Positions 35,072 to 43,615 of a stretch of 64,000 nucleotides of DNA are shown here, in pieces. A program made the position numbers and the translations under genes. Source of the DNA: Acidimicrobiia bacterium (GTDB taxonomy: Bacteria > Actinomycetota > Acidimicrobiia > Acidimicrobiales > Aldehydirespiratoraceae). The DNA is taken from the NCBI GenBank assembly GCA_022828135.1, contig JAJEJB010000040.1, positions 1-64,000 on the forward strand, read 5' to 3'. The notes below the pieces were generated by a model that made no database searches, had not been told where the DNA came from, and was given only the letters and a program-made list of their open reading frames with translations. Numbering within the stretch: position 1 is the stretch's first letter; each line of letters opens with the position of its first letter.

Positions 35072-35728
35072 ATGCCGAGCGGTGCGAGCGATGCAGACCC
35101 CACCGCGGTGCTGGCCGCCCATTGGAACGAGAGTGAGCGCCGCCTCTATCCGACGGCCACTACGAACCCCGACGCCTACCAGTCGGCGGTGAAGCTGGTC
35201 CGCGCCGTGGCCGACGCGCTGGCCGCGGTCCCCGATCTGGAGGATCTGGCCGCGCGTTGGGAGCACCGGTCCGCCATCCTGGACGAGGCGGTGAGAGCGA
35301 CGGGCGAATCGATCGCCTACGGCCTCACGGAGGCGACTGCCGGCTGCGGGTTCTCCATCCGCCGCCGTGAGCTGCTGGCCGAGCGAGCCGAGCGTCAGCG
35401 CCGGGAGAGCATCAATGCGGCACGCCAGGCGGGCCGGGTGTGGGCGGTGGTCCACGAGCAGGGCGACCTGGGTTCTGGGCTGGTCGATCCCTACCAGTGC
35501 ATGGAGATGCACCTGCCCACCGGGCTGGCCGTCGTGAGCATGGTCGAGCCCGACCCGTCGACCATGACCCCCGTCTACGTGGTGACGGTGACGGATATGG
35601 GAGAGCGCGGCGGAGCGGTGCCCGACATCGACGCGGGCTCCTTCGAGGATCTGGAGACGGCCGATCCGGAGCTGTTCGAGGACAACCGGCGGGCCATGCG
35701 AAGCCAGATCGAGAATTGGCAGCGGTGA
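35072..35728 (+). CDS. Uncharacterised protein
   Basis: The 218-residue protein has an alpha-helical N-terminal two thirds (WNESERRLYP, LVRAVADALAAVPDLEDLA, RREXLAERAERQR type helices) and a beta-rich end (LVDPYQCMEMHLPTGLAVVSM, PVYVVTVTDMG). No signal peptide, membrane segment or known motif is visible. ATG 35072 follows AGGAGCG. It sits alone between divergent operons of the nitrogen locus and has the shared promoter-like core upstream, which suggests common control, but I cannot assign a function. Confidence 0.55.
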   Translation: MPSGASDADPTAVLAAHWNESERRLYPTATTNPDAYQSAVKLVRAVADALAAVPDLEDLAARWEHRSAILDEAVRATGESIAYGLTEATAGCGFSIRRRELLAERAERQRRESINAARQAGRVWAVVHEQGDLGSGLVDPYQCMEMHLPTGLAVVSMVEPDPSTMTPVYVVTVTDMGERGGAVPDIDAGSFEDLETADPELFEDNRRAMRSQIENWQR

Positions 35729-35814
35729 GTGCCGAAATGGGCGCTGAGGGCTGCCAATTCCCGTGCGGCACGAGCTGGCGCGCTCGTGGCTTCACCACGC
35801 CCTCGCACGCGTGC

Positions 35815-36789
35815 TCAGGGCCAGAGTCCGGTGATGGGCTCGCTCTTGAGGTCGAACACCTGACGGCTCGCATCACGGTCTCGCACCGTGAGCAGGCCGC
35901 TGCCGGTGATGGTGCCGGTCACCGCGGCGGTAAGCCCGGCCGAGCGGAACAGGTCCACGCACCGGCCGGGCTGGTCGGTGGTGAGCCAGAACGCGTACGT
36001 CGGGAAGCAGACGAGCCAACGATCCAGGCTCACCCCGGCGGGTGCCGGCAACTCGTCCAGATCGATCTCCGCTCCGAGTTGTCCGGGCTCAAGAAGCATC
36101 GCCAGCGAGCCGATCGAGCCGGCCATGCTGACGTCCTTGGCTGCCTGCGCCAAGTCCATGCGAGCCGCCTCGGCCAGCAGGCGCACGTCCCGGGCCAGGT
36201 GTGGACCCTGATGGGCGAGCGTGGTGAAGAAGGGGAAGTCGGTGCGCATGCGGCCCTCCAGGCAGCAAGCGAATACGAGGTGCTGGCCCTCACGGGCCCG
36301 GCTCACCGACAGGACCCGGTCGGCGTCACCGACAGCGAAGGCCGACAGCGCCGGCTCTCCCGGATGCTCACTGATGTGCCCGCCGACGATGGGTACCTCA
36401 TAGAGGGCGGCCGCCTCGGCCATGCCCTGGAGGGCCTCGGCCGCCACAGGAGCCGAGGCCACGACCGTGTTGACGATCCCCCTGGGCACCGCTCCCATAG
36501 CGGCCAGGTCGTTGACGTTGGCGAGCACGGCCGCCATGCCCGCGGCCCGGGGATCGGAGGCCACGAACGCGGGGTGCATCGCCTCTCCGCACACGACGAT
36601 CGAGCCTCCGGCAGGCACCTCCACGACAGCGCCGTCGTCGCCGGGGCCGGTCAGCGGATCGGATGTGGATACAACCCGGCGAACGGCGGTGATGGCTCGC
36701 TTGGCTCGCAACCCTGCATGGTCCCGCACAGTGGCGACCAGTCGGTCCAGTGACGACGGGTCCAGCGATGACGGCTCCGGCGAGGGCAC
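35815..36789 (-). CDS. AIR synthase-related protein, Sll0787 / MSMEG_0567 C-terminal family
   Basis: The 324-residue protein has the PurM-like ATP-grasp-free kinase fold: ITAVRRVVSTSDPLTGPGDDGAVVEV, then ASDPRAAGMAAVLANVNDLAAMGAVPRGIVNTVVA (the DI/DL AAMGA block) and AKDVSMAGSIGSLAMLLEPG. These match the Sll0787 family of Nit1C clusters, in M. smegmatis fused to a GNAT domain as MSMEG_0567; here the GNAT part is a separate gene at 45832. The activity is unknown; PurM relatives use ATP to phosphorylate amides or acids. GTG 36789 is chosen, six bases after TACCGT. It overlaps the 5' end of the divergent DUF2877 gene. Confidence 0.8.
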   Translation of the reverse strand: MPSPEPSSLDPSSLDRLVATVRDHAGLRAKRAITAVRRVVSTSDPLTGPGDDGAVVEVPAGGSIVVCGEAMHPAFVASDPRAAGMAAVLANVNDLAAMGAVPRGIVNTVVASAPVAAEALQGMAEAAALYEVPIVGGHISEHPGEPALSAFAVGDADRVLSVSRAREGQHLVFACCLEGRMRTDFPFFTTLAHQGPHLARDVRLLAEAARMDLAQAAKDVSMAGSIGSLAMLLEPGQLGAEIDLDELPAPAGVSLDRWLVCFPTYAFWLTTDQPGRCVDLFRSAGLTAAVTGTITGSGLLTVRDRDASRQVFDLKSEPITGLWP

Positions 36790-37637
36790 GGCCGCACGGT
36801 ACAGCAGCGGCCGGTCCGGTCTCCGCGGTCTCGGTCGGCCAGGCCGTGCTGGAGGTTGCGCCGGAGGGCTTCGCAGGCCATGTGGCGGGGGTCTTCCGCG
36901 ACGGGTTCTATGTGTCGGGCCCCTCCGAAGCGCTGTTCGCGGTGGTGGGTCCTCGCTGCTGGCCGGGGCCCCTGCACCTCGTCGTCGAGGAACTGGCCGG
37001 ACTCCCGGGCCGGCACGACCCGGTGAGCGTCTCCGGGGGCACGCTGAGGGCGGGCCAGTTGACGATTCGCTTCGGCGGGTGCGCGCCTTGGGCGCCACAA
37101 CTGCCCGAACGTCTCGGCTCCGGTCCGCGGGCATGGCGTGACCTGGCTGTGTGTCCCGCTCCCGAGCTGGCAGCCGTCTGGGAAGCAGTGACCCGCGATC
37201 TGCGCGGCTGCAACCTGCTGGCCGCATTCCGCCGCCTCCAGGGCCGAGGGACGGGGCTCACTCCCAGCGGCGACGACGTGCTCGCGGGGATCCTGCTGGT
37301 CGGCGCCGTCGACCCGAGCCGGCGCCGCGCCCTCACCGGACTGGCCTCCGGTGCTCGCACCACCCAGTTGAGCCGCGCCTTCCTGAGATGGGCCGCGGCC
37401 GGCCAGAGCATCCAGCCGGCGCACGCCCTGCTGGACGCGGCGGCGTCGGGTGATCAGGCCGGGATGCGCCGGGCTGCGGCGTCACTGGCCGGGGTGGGCG
37501 CCGCGTCAGGCCGGGCATTGGCGGCCGGTGTCGCGCTGGCCGCCACCGAACTCGCTCCGGCAAGCACACGTAGGATGGACCCCCGGCCCAACGACGTGTG
37601 GCGCCGGTCAGGAGATCGCCCGGATGCCCATCTCTGA
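36768..37637 (+). CDS. allH: AllH-like DUF2877 protein (oxamate carbamoyltransferase subunit)
   Basis: The roughly 289-residue protein carries the DUF2877 hallmark GRGTGLTPSGDDVLAGILL near 165 and the downstream TTQLSRAFLRWAAAGQSIQPAHALL block. The family includes E. coli YlbF/AllH, a subunit of oxamate carbamoyltransferase with FdrA and AllG. The start is uncertain (ATG 36768, GTG 36750 or later), and the first codons lie opposite the 5' end of the divergent AIR synthase-like gene. It overlaps the next gene (comA-like) by 14 bp, so it is first in a five-gene unit. Confidence 0.8.
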   Translation: MTAPARARPHGTAAAGPVSAVSVGQAVLEVAPEGFAGHVAGVFRDGFYVSGPSEALFAVVGPRCWPGPLHLVVEELAGLPGRHDPVSVSGGTLRAGQLTIRFGGCAPWAPQLPERLGSGPRAWRDLAVCPAPELAAVWEAVTRDLRGCNLLAAFRRLQGRGTGLTPSGDDVLAGILLVGAVDPSRRRALTGLASGARTTQLSRAFLRWAAAGQSIQPAHALLDAAASGDQAGMRRAAASLAGVGAASGRALAAGVALAATELAPASTRRMDPRPNDVWRRSGDRPDAHL

Positions 37638-38481
37638 GTCTCCCCGGTTCCTACGAACGGCCGCCCGGACGATCAAGCCGCGCCGGCGCGGCATCACCCA
37701 CATCATCGACACCGGCACGCCGCTGGTGGGCATCGAAGCACTGGTGGAGGCCCACGGTGAGTTCGTGGATGTCTGGAAGTTCGGCTTCGGCACCGCCTAC
37801 CTCGACGCCGCGATCGCATCCAAGATCGAGTTGCTCCAGGCCCATGACATCAAGGCCTGCCCCGGGGGCACGCTGCTGGAGGCCGCCTGGTGGCAGGGCC
37901 GCACCGAGGAGTTCTTCGGTTGGGCCCGGGCCCTGGGATTCGATTGCGTGGAGGTCTCGAGGGGCGCGACCGGGATGCCCCCAAGCGCCAAACTGGCACT
38001 GATCGCCGCGGCCCGCGACCACACCTTCGAAGTGTTCGCCGAGGTGGGGAGCAAGGATCCCGGCGAGCCGGCCCGACCGGAGCAGTGGCTCGAAGAGGCA
38101 CGCCGCGACATCGACAGCGGTGCCTGCTGGCTGGTGGCCGAGGGTCGGGAGAGTGGGACCGTGGGCCTCTACACCGCCGACGGGCTGGTAAGGGCGGATC
38201 TCGTGGACGCCCTCGAGGGCCTCGGACCGGAGACTCCGGTGGTGTTCGAGGCACCGCGCCGCGAGCAGCAGGCGTGGCTCGTGAACCGCTTGGGGACGAA
38301 CGTCAACCTCGCGAACGTCTCCGGCGACGAAGTTCTCGCAGTGGAGGCCCTCAGGCGGGGGCTGCGATCCGACACGCTGCGGATGCGCCTTCCCGCCGGC
38401 GGCGGCGCTGGCGCTGGGGGCCCGTCCCCGCGGCCGGTCGAGGAGTCGGCGCCGACCCTGGGCACGCCCCGGACGCTGTAG
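37624..38481 (+). CDS. comA: Phosphosulfolactate synthase-like protein (ComA family)
   Basis: The 285-residue protein matches ComA, which adds sulfite to phosphoenolpyruvate to make phosphosulfolactate: GITHIIDTG near 23-31, VDVWKFGFGTAYLD with Lys52, KACPGGTLLEAAWWQG near 78-92, GFDCVEVSRGATGM and FAEVGSKDP. The bacterial CoM pathway of Xanthobacter starts with such a homologue (XcbB1). A Gly/Pro-rich tail of about 40 residues is extra. ATG 37624 follows AGGAG inside the DUF2877 gene. The two aspartase/fumarase-type lyases downstream strengthen the CoM-like reading. Substrate use here is unproven. Confidence 0.82.
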   Translation: MPISESPRFLRTAARTIKPRRRGITHIIDTGTPLVGIEALVEAHGEFVDVWKFGFGTAYLDAAIASKIELLQAHDIKACPGGTLLEAAWWQGRTEEFFGWARALGFDCVEVSRGATGMPPSAKLALIAAARDHTFEVFAEVGSKDPGEPARPEQWLEEARRDIDSGACWLVAEGRESGTVGLYTADGLVRADLVDALEGLGPETPVVFEAPRREQQAWLVNRLGTNVNLANVSGDEVLAVEALRRGLRSDTLRMRLPAGGGAGAGGPSPRPVEESAPTLGTPRTL

Positions 38482-38484
38482 ACC

Positions 38485-39402
38485 GTGTTCGACCTCGATC
38501 CCGCCGCGCCCAACATCATGCCGTCGCGGTACCGGCAGGTGTCGGTCGCCGCGGTCCCGAGCCTGGCGCCGGATGATCTGGTGGCCCGGTTCACGGGACG
38601 GGAGGCTTACTACCGGACCAGGTTCGTGGTGGCCCGCCTCGACGGCAATCCCGACCGCTGCGCGCTGGTGGAGCTGGCCCGCGACGGCAGCGACGAGCTC
38701 TTCTCGCCGGCGGTGGCTGCCCGGGTGCTGGCCACCGCCGAGGAGTGCGCCTACGTGCGGGACGACGGCGCCGACCTCGGAATCGCCTCCCACCTGGCCC
38801 GGGCCGCGCTCCGCCGCCCGGACCGGCGTTGTGTCGTGGTGGAGGGCCGGTACCGCCATGTCTGCTTCCTCCTCAATGCCGAGCCGGTGCGGATCACCGT
38901 GGTGGACGTGGTGCCGCCCGAGCCCTCGAAGCTCGCCGACCAGGTGGCCAGGGTCCTGGACTTCGCCGAGGATCTGCCCCCCATCGCGGTGCTCGAGCGG
39001 ATCGTCGACAGCCGGGCGCTGGTGACCGAGCCGGTGCCCGAAGGGCTGATCGTCCCCTGCCGGGGCGGCGGGGTCGACATCGAGGGCGTAGCGGTGTCGC
39101 ACCTCGACGAGCGCCCCTCGTTCGCCGGCTCCGCCCTGCTCGGCTGTGAGCTCTCCCAGCAGATCCACCGCTGGTTCTACGGCACCGAGCCGGCCCGGAC
39201 CATCGACTGGTGCCCCCGCCGCCTGATCACTGCCGATGAGTCCGTCGACGGGCTCGTGCTGAGCCGCTGCTGCATGCTGGACGAGGGCTTCGAACAAGAA
39301 GCACGCACGGTGATGGTGCCTTGGGGGGCCACCCTCACTGAGGTGCACGAGGGCCTCCGCACGCTGGCCGGTTCCGGAGACGGTACGTGGACGCGCACCT
39401 GA
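38485..39402 (+). CDS. Uncharacterised conserved protein in the comA-like operon
   Basis: The 305-residue protein starts near FDLDPAAPNIMPSRYRQVSV and has FTGREAYYRTRFVVARLDG, RYRHVCFLLNAEPVRITVVDVVPPEP and SALLGCELSQQIHRWFYGTE. It has no signal, membrane segment or recognised catalytic motif, and it is not an archaeal-type phosphosulfolactate phosphatase (ComB) as far as I can see. Its position between comA-like and a lyase gene, with 3 and 16 bp spacing and overlap, implies a job in the same pathway, perhaps binding or transferring an intermediate. Confidence 0.55.
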   Translation: MFDLDPAAPNIMPSRYRQVSVAAVPSLAPDDLVARFTGREAYYRTRFVVARLDGNPDRCALVELARDGSDELFSPAVAARVLATAEECAYVRDDGADLGIASHLARAALRRPDRRCVVVEGRYRHVCFLLNAEPVRITVVDVVPPEPSKLADQVARVLDFAEDLPPIAVLERIVDSRALVTEPVPEGLIVPCRGGGVDIEGVAVSHLDERPSFAGSALLGCELSQQIHRWFYGTEPARTIDWCPRRLITADESVDGLVLSRCCMLDEGFEQEARTVMVPWGATLTEVHEGLRTLAGSGDGTWTRT

Positions 39403-40736
39403 TCGACTCGGCCGTCTACGGGCACGGCTGGTCGACCGCGGAATCGGTGGCCATCTTCAGCGAGCGGGCCCGCCTGGAGAGATGGGTGCACGTGCTGAAG
39501 GCCCTCGCAGCCGCCCAGGCCGATCTGGAGATCATTCCGGAGGCGTCGGCCCGGGCCATCGACGGCCTCGATGCCCAGAGCCTCGACCCGGCCGCACTGG
39601 GCGCCGAGACCCGGCGGACCTCGCACTCCACCATCGGGCTGGTGCGCGAGCTCCAGTCCCGGCTGCCCGAGCACGCCCGCGAGCACGTCTACTACGGCGC
39701 CACCGTGCAGGACGTGTCCGACACGGCCGCTGCGCTGGAGATCCGGGCCGTTGGTGCGATCGTGTGGCGCGATCTGAGAGAGGTGGAGGGTTGCCTACTC
39801 GAGTTGGCCGCGCGCCATCGTGATACGCCGATGCTCGGACGTACCCACGGCCAGCCCGGGGCTCCGATTACCTTCGGCCTCAAGGCCGCGTCGTGGGCCG
39901 ACGAGACGGCCCGGCACCTGGAGAGGTGGCGCCAGAGCCGTTCCCGCCTCGTGGTCGGGCAGCTGGCCGGCGCGGTGGGGGTGCTGGGCTTCTACGGCGA
40001 GCTGGGTCCCGCGTTGCGCGGCCGGTTCTGTGAGCGCCTCGGTCTGGGCGAGCCGACCATCTCGTGGCTCACGGCCCGGGACCGGATCGCCGAGTTCGCC
40101 AGCAACGCAGCTCTTGTGTCGGCCACGATGGCCCGCATGGCCAACGAGGTGTACAACCTCCAGCGGCGCGAGGTCGGCGAGGTCGCCGAGGCCGCGTCGG
40201 AGGCCACGATGGGCAGCATCACCATGCCTCACAAGCGCAACCCCGAGCGCAGCGAGCAGATGGTCACGCTGGCGAGGTTGGTGCGTTCGGCCGCGGGGGT
40301 GCTGACCGAGACGATGGTCGGCGACCACGAGCGCGACGGCCGCACATGGAAGACCGAGTGGGTGCTGCTGCCGGAGATGAGCCACTACCTGCTGGCCCAA
40401 CTGGGCCTGGCCCGCGGCCTCGCGGCCAGCATCGAGGTGGATGCGGGCGTGATGGCGGCCAACCTGGAGACCATGGGCGACTTCGGGTCCCAGGAACTGC
40501 TGAGGCGCCTGTCGGCCCGCCTGGGCAAGCACCGGGCCAACGACGAACTCCAGCAGGCGTACCGGACCGTCCGGCTGAGCGGCCGCCCGCTGGCAGAGGT
40601 CCTGGCGCAAGTCGCGTCGCCGACCGAGCTCGAAGGGCTGGACCGGCCCGAGACCGGCGCAGCCGCGGCGATGGTCGACGCAGTCGTCGCGGCCGCCACC
40701 GGCCGCCGATCCGGCGAGACCGATGAGTGGGTATAG
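39387..40736 (+). CDS. Aspartase/fumarase-superfamily lyase, adenylosuccinate lyase-like
   Basis: The 449-residue protein has the superfamily signature GSITMPHKRNPERS at 276-289 with catalytic Ser277, and RTHGQPGAPITFG plus TSHSTIGLVREL as other active-site blocks. It is close in plan to adenylosuccinate lyase (PurB) but sits in the comA-like operon rather than with purine genes. In bacterial CoM synthesis an AdSL-like lyase (XcbC1) eliminates phosphate from phosphosulfolactate, so that role is the leading hypothesis. GTG 39387 overlaps the preceding gene by 16 bp. Confidence 0.8.
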   Translation: MDAHLIDSAVYGHGWSTAESVAIFSERARLERWVHVLKALAAAQADLEIIPEASARAIDGLDAQSLDPAALGAETRRTSHSTIGLVRELQSRLPEHAREHVYYGATVQDVSDTAAALEIRAVGAIVWRDLREVEGCLLELAARHRDTPMLGRTHGQPGAPITFGLKAASWADETARHLERWRQSRSRLVVGQLAGAVGVLGFYGELGPALRGRFCERLGLGEPTISWLTARDRIAEFASNAALVSATMARMANEVYNLQRREVGEVAEAASEATMGSITMPHKRNPERSEQMVTLARLVRSAAGVLTETMVGDHERDGRTWKTEWVLLPEMSHYLLAQLGLARGLAASIEVDAGVMAANLETMGDFGSQELLRRLSARLGKHRANDELQQAYRTVRLSGRPLAEVLAQVASPTELEGLDRPETGAAAAMVDAVVAAATGRRSGETDEWV

Positions 40737-40739
40737 CCG

Positions 40740-42260
40740 GTGAGCGGGGACCCGAAGGGATCCAACTCGGTGCCGCGGCTCGCAGGGCCGTCGCCGGAGG
40801 CGCCGGCCCGGGAACTGGTCGACGCCGGATTCGCCTGGGAGATCGCCGATGCGCCGCTGCTGCACCACGGCCTGAACCTGGCCGACCTGGGCCATGTGCT
40901 GGACCTCCGGGCTCGAGGCCTCATTCCCGAGCCGGCTGCGGCCGACCTACTGGGCGTGCTGCTGGAAGCCCACCGCACCGACCCAGCCGACTTCCCCTAC
41001 GACGCCGCCTCCGGGGAGGTCTACAACTCGCGGGAGCGGCACTTCGTGCAACGCATCGGCGACTCCGCCGGGTGGCTCCATGCCGGTCGTCCCCGCCGGG
41101 AGGCCGCCAGGGTGGCACTGAGGCTGCTGCTGCGGTCCCAGACGGCCCACCTCATCGAGGTCGGCGCCGACTTCGCGACGACGGCCGCCGCGGTGGCGGC
41201 CGAGCATGTCGAGACCTTCATGGGCGACCAGACCTACCTCCAGCAGGCCCAGCCGTCCACCTTCGGCCACTACCTCCTCGCCTTCGTCCCGCCCGCCCTG
41301 CGGGACGGGGAGCGGTTCTCGGCCGCTCTCGAGCAGGTCAACACCAGCCCCGGCGGCGCGGGCTGCGTCAACGGCAGCCGGCTGCTCGACGACAGGGGCG
41401 CCATCGCCGACGCGCTCGGGTTCGACGGCGTGATCGCCCACACCCGCGACGCCATGTGGCAGACCGACGTGTTCATCGACCTGCTGGCCACTTCGGCCAG
41501 CATGATCGCCAACCAAGCCAAGCTGGCCGAGGATCTTGAGATCTGGTCGAGCCAGGAGTTCGACTACGTCGACCTGGCCGGACCGTTCACCCGGGCCTCG
41601 GTGCTGATGCCTCAGAAACGCAACCCCTACGCCCTGTCCATCATCCGGGGAGCCAGCGGGGTGTTGATCGGCAGGATGAGCGGCTTCCTGGCTGTGGTCA
41701 AGAGCCCGTCGGCCCGCAGCGACAACCTGATCTTCGCCTACGGCGAGATCCCCAGGGCCCTCGACTTCACCATCCGGGTGAGCGCCCTCACCACCGGAGT
41801 GGTGAGGACCCTGAGCGTCAACGCCGAGCGGATGTGGTCTGAACTGGAGCGCGGCTTCGCCCAGGCCACCGACCTCGCCGAGTACGTGATGGTGGCCGGC
41901 GGCGTCGATTACCGCACGGCCTACAACGTGGTGGGAAGGACGGTGCGAGCAGCCAGCCGCCAGGGGCTCACCGGCCGAGACATCACACCGGAGATGCTGG
42001 ACGACGCCGCCTCCGAAGTCTGCGGCCGGCGGCTCGGGCTCGATCCGGACGCCTTGGCCGACGCCCTGGACCCGCGCCGGATCGTGGCCACCCGCAGGGC
42101 GACCGGCGGAGCGTCCCCCGGCGAAGTCAAGTCGATGGCCGAGGAGTTCACCGCCCGAGCGGCCCAGTTGCGGGCCCGAGCCGTCGAGGAGCAGGAGCGC
42201 TACGCCCGCGCTGAGGAGACGCTGCTGGCCCAGGCCCGCGAGCTGGCAGGTTCGCGTTAG
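40740..42260 (+). CDS. Aspartase/fumarase-superfamily lyase, argininosuccinate lyase-like
   Basis: The 506-residue protein resembles argininosuccinate lyase: EVYNSRERHFVQRIG near 100, NTSPGGAGCVNGSRLLDD, and the signature ASVLMPQKRNPYALS at 286-300, with Ser287 in the usual place. The signature departs from GSSxMPQKKNPD of true ArgH, and the protein lies apart from any arg genes. In the bacterial CoM pathway a second lyase of this superfamily (XcbD1) acts after XcbC1. GTG 40740 starts three bases after the previous stop. A helical tail of about 60 residues is extra. Confidence 0.8.
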   Translation: MSGDPKGSNSVPRLAGPSPEAPARELVDAGFAWEIADAPLLHHGLNLADLGHVLDLRARGLIPEPAAADLLGVLLEAHRTDPADFPYDAASGEVYNSRERHFVQRIGDSAGWLHAGRPRREAARVALRLLLRSQTAHLIEVGADFATTAAAVAAEHVETFMGDQTYLQQAQPSTFGHYLLAFVPPALRDGERFSAALEQVNTSPGGAGCVNGSRLLDDRGAIADALGFDGVIAHTRDAMWQTDVFIDLLATSASMIANQAKLAEDLEIWSSQEFDYVDLAGPFTRASVLMPQKRNPYALSIIRGASGVLIGRMSGFLAVVKSPSARSDNLIFAYGEIPRALDFTIRVSALTTGVVRTLSVNAERMWSELERGFAQATDLAEYVMVAGGVDYRTAYNVVGRTVRAASRQGLTGRDITPEMLDDAASEVCGRRLGLDPDALADALDPRRIVATRRATGGASPGEVKSMAEEFTARAAQLRARAVEEQERYARAEETLLAQARELAGSR

Positions 42261-42273
42261 CGCGTGTTCGCGT

Positions 42274-42308
42274 TTTCTCTTGCGACTCGTCGTTGTCTTA
42301 TAGTTGAT
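42274..42308 (+). promoter_or_regulatory. Candidate shared promoter/operator of the nitrile hydratase operon
   Basis: TTTCTCTTGCGA, nine bases, then TGTCTTATAGTTGAT. It matches the sites at 50298 in 22 of 34 positions with identical spacing. TATAGT (42299-42304) can serve as -10 box. The site begins 72 bp before the nthB start codon. Confidence 0.5.
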
Positions 42309-42345
42309 CCACCGGGCGGCAACCGAGGAATCCAGGGAGGCTCCG

Positions 42346-43005
42346 ATGGACGGCATCCATGACATGGGGGGAATGCATGGTTGGGGCACCGTGGCCATCG
42401 ACCCCGACGAGCCGGTGTTCCGCGAGCGGTGGCACGGCCGGGCCTTCGCGATGGGGGCCATGTCCATGGGCCTGTCGGGCACCAACCTCGACGCCTTCCG
42501 CCACGGCCTGGAGCGCCTGCACCCCTACGAGTACCTGGCCGACGGCTACTACGGGCGCTGGCTGGCGTGCGCCGAGACGCTGCTGGTCGACAGCGGCGTC
42601 CTCGCGCCTGGCGCGGTGGAGGCCAGGGCCCGAAACCTGATGGGGGAGCAGGTCACCGAGCCGGCCGACGTCGAGGAGAACAAACCCAGCTACGAGCGGG
42701 GCGGCGCCGGCTCGCTGCGTGAGATCGACGACGAGCCCGCCTTCTCACCCGGTGACCGGGTGCGGGCCAAGGACATGCGGACCGGCGGTCACACCCGGAT
42801 GCCCGGATACATCCGCGGCCACACCGGCACCGTCCAAGCCCTGCGCCCCGCCGCGCTGCTGCCCGACACCAACGCCCACTTCCAGGGCGAGAACCCCCAG
42901 CACGTGTACACGGTGGAGTTCGACTCCGCCGAGCTGTGGGGCCAGGACGCGGAGGCGGCCACGCTGCGCATAGACCTGTTCGAGAGCTACCTGGAGGCGA
43001 CCTAG
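42346..43005 (+). CDS. nthB: Nitrile hydratase beta subunit
   Basis: The 219-residue protein starts MDGIHDMGGMHGWGTV, the standard opening of nitrile hydratase beta subunits, with the FRERWHGRAFAMG block. The C-terminal half is the SH3-like barrel with FSPGDRVRAKDMRTGGHTRMPGYIRGHTGTV and VYTVEFDSAELWG. The enzyme hydrates nitriles to amides in the cytoplasm. Beta precedes alpha, as in many cobalt-type enzymes. The ATG follows AGGGAGG; alpha starts directly at its stop. Confidence 0.93.
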   Translation: MDGIHDMGGMHGWGTVAIDPDEPVFRERWHGRAFAMGAMSMGLSGTNLDAFRHGLERLHPYEYLADGYYGRWLACAETLLVDSGVLAPGAVEARARNLMGEQVTEPADVEENKPSYERGGAGSLREIDDEPAFSPGDRVRAKDMRTGGHTRMPGYIRGHTGTVQALRPAALLPDTNAHFQGENPQHVYTVEFDSAELWGQDAEAATLRIDLFESYLEAT

Positions 43006-43605
43006 ATGGCTGACCACTCCAACACCACCGACCGTCTCTCGCCCGCGGTGCGGGCCGAGGCGCTGGAGTCGCTGCTGACCGAGCGCGGCCTGGTCAAGTC
43101 CGAGGTCCTCGACGGCTTCATCAACCGCATGGTGAACGACGTCGGACCCATGAACGGCGCCAAAGTGGTGGCTAAGGCATGGACCGACCCCGACTATCGC
43201 GCCCAACTGCTCGCCGACGGCACCGGCGCCATCAAGGAGCTGGGCTTCGCCGGCCCCCAGGGCGAGCACATCGTCGTGGTCGAGAACTCCGACGACGTGC
43301 ACAACGTAGTGGTGTGCACGCTGTGCTCGTGCTACCCGTGGCCGGTATTGGGCCTGCCGCCGGAGTGGTACAAGGACCCGGCCTACCGCAGCCGCATGGT
43401 GCGCGAGCCCCGCACCCTGCTGAGTGAGATGGGCCTGGACCTCGACGACGATGTGGAGGTCCGGGTGTGGGACTCCAGCGCCGAGAACCGCTACCTGGTA
43501 CTTCCCCAACGTCCCGACGGCACCGCGGACCTCTCGGAGGAGGACCTGGCCGCCCTCGTGACCCGAGACGCCATGGTGGGAGTAGCCAAGGTCAGCGCGG
43601 GTTGA
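43006..43605 (+). CDS. nthA: Nitrile hydratase alpha subunit, cobalt type
   Basis: The 199-residue protein contains the metal site VCTLCSC at 103-109, with Thr after the first Cys, which marks the cobalt class (iron enzymes have Ser), and the two Cys that become oxidised ligands. [20 protein letters not shown] follows as usual. Alpha and beta together bind Co(III) and hydrate nitriles. It starts at the base after the nthB stop. Cobalt could come from the CbtBA importer 11 kb upstream. Confidence 0.95.
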   Translation: MADHSNTTDRLSPAVRAEALESLLTERGLVKSEVLDGFINRMVNDVGPMNGAKVVAKAWTDPDYRAQLLADGTGAIKELGFAGPQGEHIVVVENSDDVHNVVVCTLCSCYPWPVLGLPPEWYKDPAYRSRMVREPRTLLSEMGLDLDDDVEVRVWDSSAENRYLVLPQRPDGTADLSEEDLAALVTRDAMVGVAKVSAG

Positions 43606-43615
43606 GCAGACGCCG

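Noticed and set aside
39387..42260. The two lyases as housekeeping purB and argH
   Set aside because: No purine or arginine genes are near, both signatures deviate from the standard ones, and the pair is in an operon with a ComA homologue. Only a phylogeny can settle it.
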